DNA from: Candidatus Zixiibacteriota bacterium
Lineage (GTDB): Bacteria; Zixibacteria; MSB-5A5; GN15; FEB-12
Assembly: GCA_030642845.1 (NCBI GenBank)
Contig: DAOWMZ010000121.1
Span: 1-6,252 of the forward strand
Direction: 5' to 3'
DNA: 6,252 bases
The notes under the pieces were generated by a model, which worked only from the letters and a program-made list of their open reading frames with translations, was not told the origin of the DNA and did not search any database. The translations under genes and the position numbers were made by a program. Within the stretch, counting starts at the first letter, position 1. Each line of letters starts with the position of its first letter. This document shows positions 6,021-6,252 of the stretch, one piece after another.

Positions 6021-6252
6021 CCAATTTTTTCAACAGCGATTTTATCTCCTGGGCTTTGGTTCGGTGAGCCACCAGAGTAATATCTTCAGAACGGACAATA
6101 ATCAAATCCGATACACCCAGACATGCAATCAAACCATCACCGTGATTACAAATTGTATTTTCGTAAGTCTTTTCAGTGATTACATCACCCACAATCACAT
6201 TATTATCACGATCCATTTCTTTATACCGTTCAAGTGCCCGCCAGTCTCCGAC
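5989..6252 (-). CDS. manC: Mannose-1-phosphate guanylyltransferase, C-terminal part (5' end outside window)
   Basis: This is the last 87 codons of an open frame that runs off the right edge of the window. The visible part begins VGDWRALERY and continues through GDV, an Asn/Cys turn, GDGLIACLGVSDLIIV and a short helix ending in LLKKL. This is the C-terminal beta-helix-like segment of GDP-mannose pyrophosphorylases, which make GDP-mannose from mannose-1-phosphate and GTP in the cytoplasm for surface polysaccharide or glycan synthesis. The catalytic nucleotidyltransferase domain lies outside the window, so its motifs cannot be checked. The protein stops about 12 residues after LLKKL, so it has no fused phosphomannose isomerase domain like that of the long bifunctional type. 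The stop codon is TAA at 5991-5989. The frame overlaps the start of the lipoprotein gene by 32 bases. A related sugar-nucleotide pyrophosphorylase is possible, but the VGxW and GDGLIA...DLIIV pattern is typical of the mannose enzyme. Confidence 0.85.
   Translation of the reverse strand, partial: VGDWRALERYKEMDRDNNVIVGDVITEKTYENTICNHGDGLIACLGVSDLIIVRSEDITLVAHRTKAQEIKSLLKKLDEIDEYKKYL

Overview
The window is a single uninterrupted run of nine genes, all on the minus strand, so it is read from base 6252 down to base 1. It looks like the interior of one long operon. Both ends cut through a gene, and no gap between genes exceeds 19 bases. I see no promoter, terminator, RNA gene, mobile element, CRISPR array or long repeat. 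The sequence is AT-rich by eye. A lipoprotein with a lipobox and SPOR domain and an exported DUF3108 protein point to a diderm (Gram-negative-type) bacterium. The mix of genes, including a fused formimidoyltransferase-cyclodeaminase and a bacterial deoxyhypusine-synthase-like protein, would suit a member of the FCB group or a related candidate phylum such as Zixibacteria. That placement is a guess from gene content and not a measurement.

Layout in the direction of transcription: (1) C-terminal 87 codons of a mannose-1-phosphate guanylyltransferase (6252-5989); (2) a SPOR-domain lipoprotein (6020-5355); (3) a TsaC/YrdC-type threonylcarbamoyl-AMP synthase (5362-4721); (4) a low-molecular-weight phosphatase with the signature of protein-arginine phosphatase YwlE (4724-4242); (5) an exported DUF3108 protein (4252-3398); (6) a deoxyhypusine-synthase-fold protein that seems to lack the catalytic lysine (3395-2436); (7) a fused glutamate formimidoyltransferase/formimidoyl-THF cyclodeaminase (2416-890); (8) a PHP-domain phosphoesterase (889-68); (9) the first 23 codons of a protein with an export signal (71-1).

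Junctions are overlaps or near-contacts: 32, 8, 4 and 11 bases of overlap, gaps of 2, 19 and 0 bases, then a 4-base overlap. Translational coupling along one message is therefore likely. The functions do not form one known pathway: nucleotide-sugar synthesis, envelope proteins, tRNA t6A modification, protein dephosphorylation, folate one-carbon transfer and nucleotide hydrolysis. The most unusual member is the deoxyhypusine-synthase-like protein. It keeps the family's fold-level motifs but, by my ungapped alignment, has Pro where the human enzyme has Lys329 and has also lost other active-site residues.
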